Source of the DNA: Gammaproteobacteria bacterium
GTDB lineage: Bacteria; Pseudomonadota; Gammaproteobacteria; Steroidobacterales; Steroidobacteraceae
Assembly (NCBI GenBank): GCA_027366635.1
Contig: DAHXNE010000127.1
Coordinates: 1 to 57,753 of the forward strand
Length of the DNA: 57,753 nucleotides
Direction of reading: 5' to 3'
The notes beneath the pieces were generated by a model. That model was not told the origin of the DNA. It did no database searches and saw nothing but the letters and a program-made list of their open reading frames with translations. Position numbers and translations under genes: made by a program. Positions 56,517-57,753 of this stretch are shown one piece after another (within the stretch, counting starts at the first letter, position 1; each line of letters begins with the position of its first letter).

Positions 56517-57122
56517 ATGCAGCATTCGCCGTCCTCCATCCTGTTCCCCGGCTACCGTCGGCGGGTGCTCGGAATGCTGCTGCTGCATCCCGAGGAATCT
56601 CTGCACGGGCGCGAGATTGCCCGCCGGACAGGGCTGCCTGCCGGGACATTGACCCGAGAGCTGAAGCGCCTTGCCGAGGCGGGCTTGCTGAATTGCGAGC
56701 GACGGGGCAATCAACTGCTCTATAGCGCAAACAGGCAGTCTCCCATTTTCGAGGAGCTTGCTGGGATCCTGCGCAAGACCTCCGGACTGGCTGATGTGGT
56801 CGCCGCAGCGCTTGAATCGCTGACTGACCAAATCGAGGTGGCGCTGATATTCGGCTCCGTAGCGCGTGGATCCGAGACGCGAGGAAGCGACGTGGACGTT
56901 TTGATCATCGGACCTGTGGATTACGGAAACGTCGTCGATGCGTTGTACCCGGCGCAAGAGCGCCTCGCGCGAGAAATCAATCCAAAGGTATTTACCGCGC
57001 GCGAGTGGAGCGCGAAGCTGAAGGAGCATAATCCCTTTGTGCTCGAAGTCCTTTCGAGTAAGAGGATCTTTCTGATAGGAGGCGAGCATGAGCTTGCAGA
57101 ACTTGGTTGGCATAAGTCTTGA
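56517..57122 (+). CDS. Winged-helix domain fused to a MNT-type nucleotidyltransferase
   Basis: 201 residues. The N-terminal winged helix (about 8-75) reads ILFPGYRRRVLGMLLL, SLHGREIARRTGLPAGTL and RRGNQLLYSAN. The C-terminal nucleotidyltransferase domain has GSVARG at 113-118 and SDVD at 124-127, an exact GSX10DXD motif as in MntA antitoxins. The ATG at 56517 is chosen because the one at 56487 lies ahead of the -10 and has no family-like residues. It overlaps the HEPN-like gene by 35 bases. In MntA/HepT pairs the MNT protein adenylates the toxin; the same role is inferred here. The HTH may add autoregulation. Confidence 0.85.
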   Translation: MQHSPSSILFPGYRRRVLGMLLLHPEESLHGREIARRTGLPAGTLTRELKRLAEAGLLNCERRGNQLLYSANRQSPIFEELAGILRKTSGLADVVAAALESLTDQIEVALIFGSVARGSETRGSDVDVLIIGPVDYGNVVDALYPAQERLAREINPKVFTAREWSAKLKEHNPFVLEVLSSKRIFLIGGEHELAELGWHKS

Positions 57123-57753
57123 GCGCATCACGCCGGCCAAGCAAACAATCAAACGACTGCTCGACGGTGCTGCTCGACATATCGCCGATGCAAAGATTCA
57201 GGCAGTCAGCGGTGAAACTCGCTTTGGCAGCGCGTATACGGCGATCCGGATGCTTGCCGATATTGGACTGCATGCTCACGGCTATCGGACATTGACCAGC
57301 AAGCCGGGACATCACCAAACGGCAATTCAGACACTGCCCACGACGCTGGGGACCGACTCACAGACTGTCATCCGCCTCGATAAGCTGCGCAAGCAGCGGA
57401 GCCTGACCGAATATACCGGCGATCTCATCCCAGAGTCGGCGGTGAAGGAATGTCTCTCGCAGGCGGAGTCGCTTTTTGTTGGCGGTGATGGGGAAACGCG
57501 GATTTTTGAGGGCGAGAAGCGGATTTGGCGCAAAAGTTCGGGCGGTAGGCGACACGGGGTGGGCATCCAAGTGTGGCATGCGCAAGATTCAGGAGCGCGG
57601 TGGTGCTCTTTCGACCGATTTCCAGCGCTGGTCGTCGGCATGTGCAGCCCTGATGCGTCACTCCGGCTCGGTTGGCCCGCCCTCCAGGACGGGGCATATC
57701 CAAATGCCTCGATAGGACGCGTCTGCGCGACTACCAAGCCCTTGGAGGATTTG
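57088..57753 (+). CDS. HEPN-like protein, partial at window edge
   Basis: 222 codons without a stop up to the last base, so the end is not seen. The start MSLQNLVGISLERI at 57088 lies within the previous gene. Residues 1-130 are helical and match HEPN-type partners of HTH-MNT proteins: AKQTIKRLLDGAARHIADAK, SAYTAIRMLADIGLHAHGY, KPGHHQTAIQTLP and LDKLRKQRSLTEYTGDL. R104-x4-Y109 stands where HepT has RX4H. After about residue 130 (base 57477) the sequence no longer looks HEPN-like (Gly, Arg, Trp-rich). This could be a different 3' end inserted into the gene, or an extended variant. Confidence 0.65.
   Translation, partial: MSLQNLVGISLERITPAKQTIKRLLDGAARHIADAKIQAVSGETRFGSAYTAIRMLADIGLHAHGYRTLTSKPGHHQTAIQTLPTTLGTDSQTVIRLDKLRKQRSLTEYTGDLIPESAVKECLSQAESLFVGGDGETRIFEGEKRIWRKSSGGRRHGVGIQVWHAQDSGARWCSFDRFPALVVGMCSPDASLRLGWPALQDGAYPNASIGRVCATTKPLEDL

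Noticed and set aside
57327-57737. 136-codon reverse frame at the right edge
   Set aside because: Pro/Arg/Ser-rich with no motif, and it overlaps the HEPN-like gene. It may reflect a repeated sequence rather than a gene.

Overview
This window reads as chromosome from a GC-rich gammaproteobacterium. The evidence is gene order: bamE/fur/recN/nadK, hrcA-grpE-dnaK-dnaJ, dapB-carAB-greA, rlmE-ftsH-folP-glmM-tpiA-secG, then tRNA-Leu(GAG) and a complete 14-gene nuo operon with nuoC and nuoD separate. A Xanthomonadales/Nevskiales-like relative fits this arrangement. That placement is an inference from synteny and was not tested by phylogeny.

Layout. 1-295: no gene, but a run of strong inverted repeats. 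296-9062: envelope assembly factor, iron regulator, DNA repair, NAD kinase and the heat-shock chaperone block. 9074-21644: lysine, arginine and pyrimidine precursor synthesis, RNA-associated factors, FtsH protease, folate and cell-wall precursor steps, triosephosphate isomerase and SecG. 21690-36245: tRNA-Leu and NADH dehydrogenase I (nuoA-N), all forward and tightly packed, with many 1-10 base overlaps. 36289-40005: a MarR regulator divergent from hmgA-fahA, the last steps of tyrosine/homogentisate breakdown. 40165-53208: accessory genes. These include a secreted protein with seven perfect 15-residue repeats, a family 9 glycosyltransferase, a metallo-hydrolase, an HxlR/42-residue ORF/TVP38 operon facing a glutathione transferase, an esterase, OsmC-like and SDR proteins, and a reverse-strand trio of flavin halogenase, DUF2459 protein and TPR-sulfotransferase.

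The right end (53.4-57.75 kb) is a mosaic with visibly more A/T than the rest. It holds a TnpB remnant fused at the DNA level to a broken vapC, a ribbon-helix-helix/ParE pair, a Phd/VapC pair, and a winged-helix-nucleotidyltransferase/HEPN pair resembling type VII toxin-antitoxin systems. The last gene is still open at the window edge. Several of these modules have inverted repeats at their promoters, and two appear to give leaderless or nearly leaderless mRNAs.

Points most worth following: the duplicated glmM translation start with a coupled upstream ORF; the large inverted repeat around the hrcA promoter with no CIRCE; the hairpin in the carAB leader; the coupled 42-residue ORF; the halogenase neighbourhood; and the HTH-MNT/HEPN module with its odd C-terminal extension. 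All functional calls come from motif and family recognition by eye; no database search was run.
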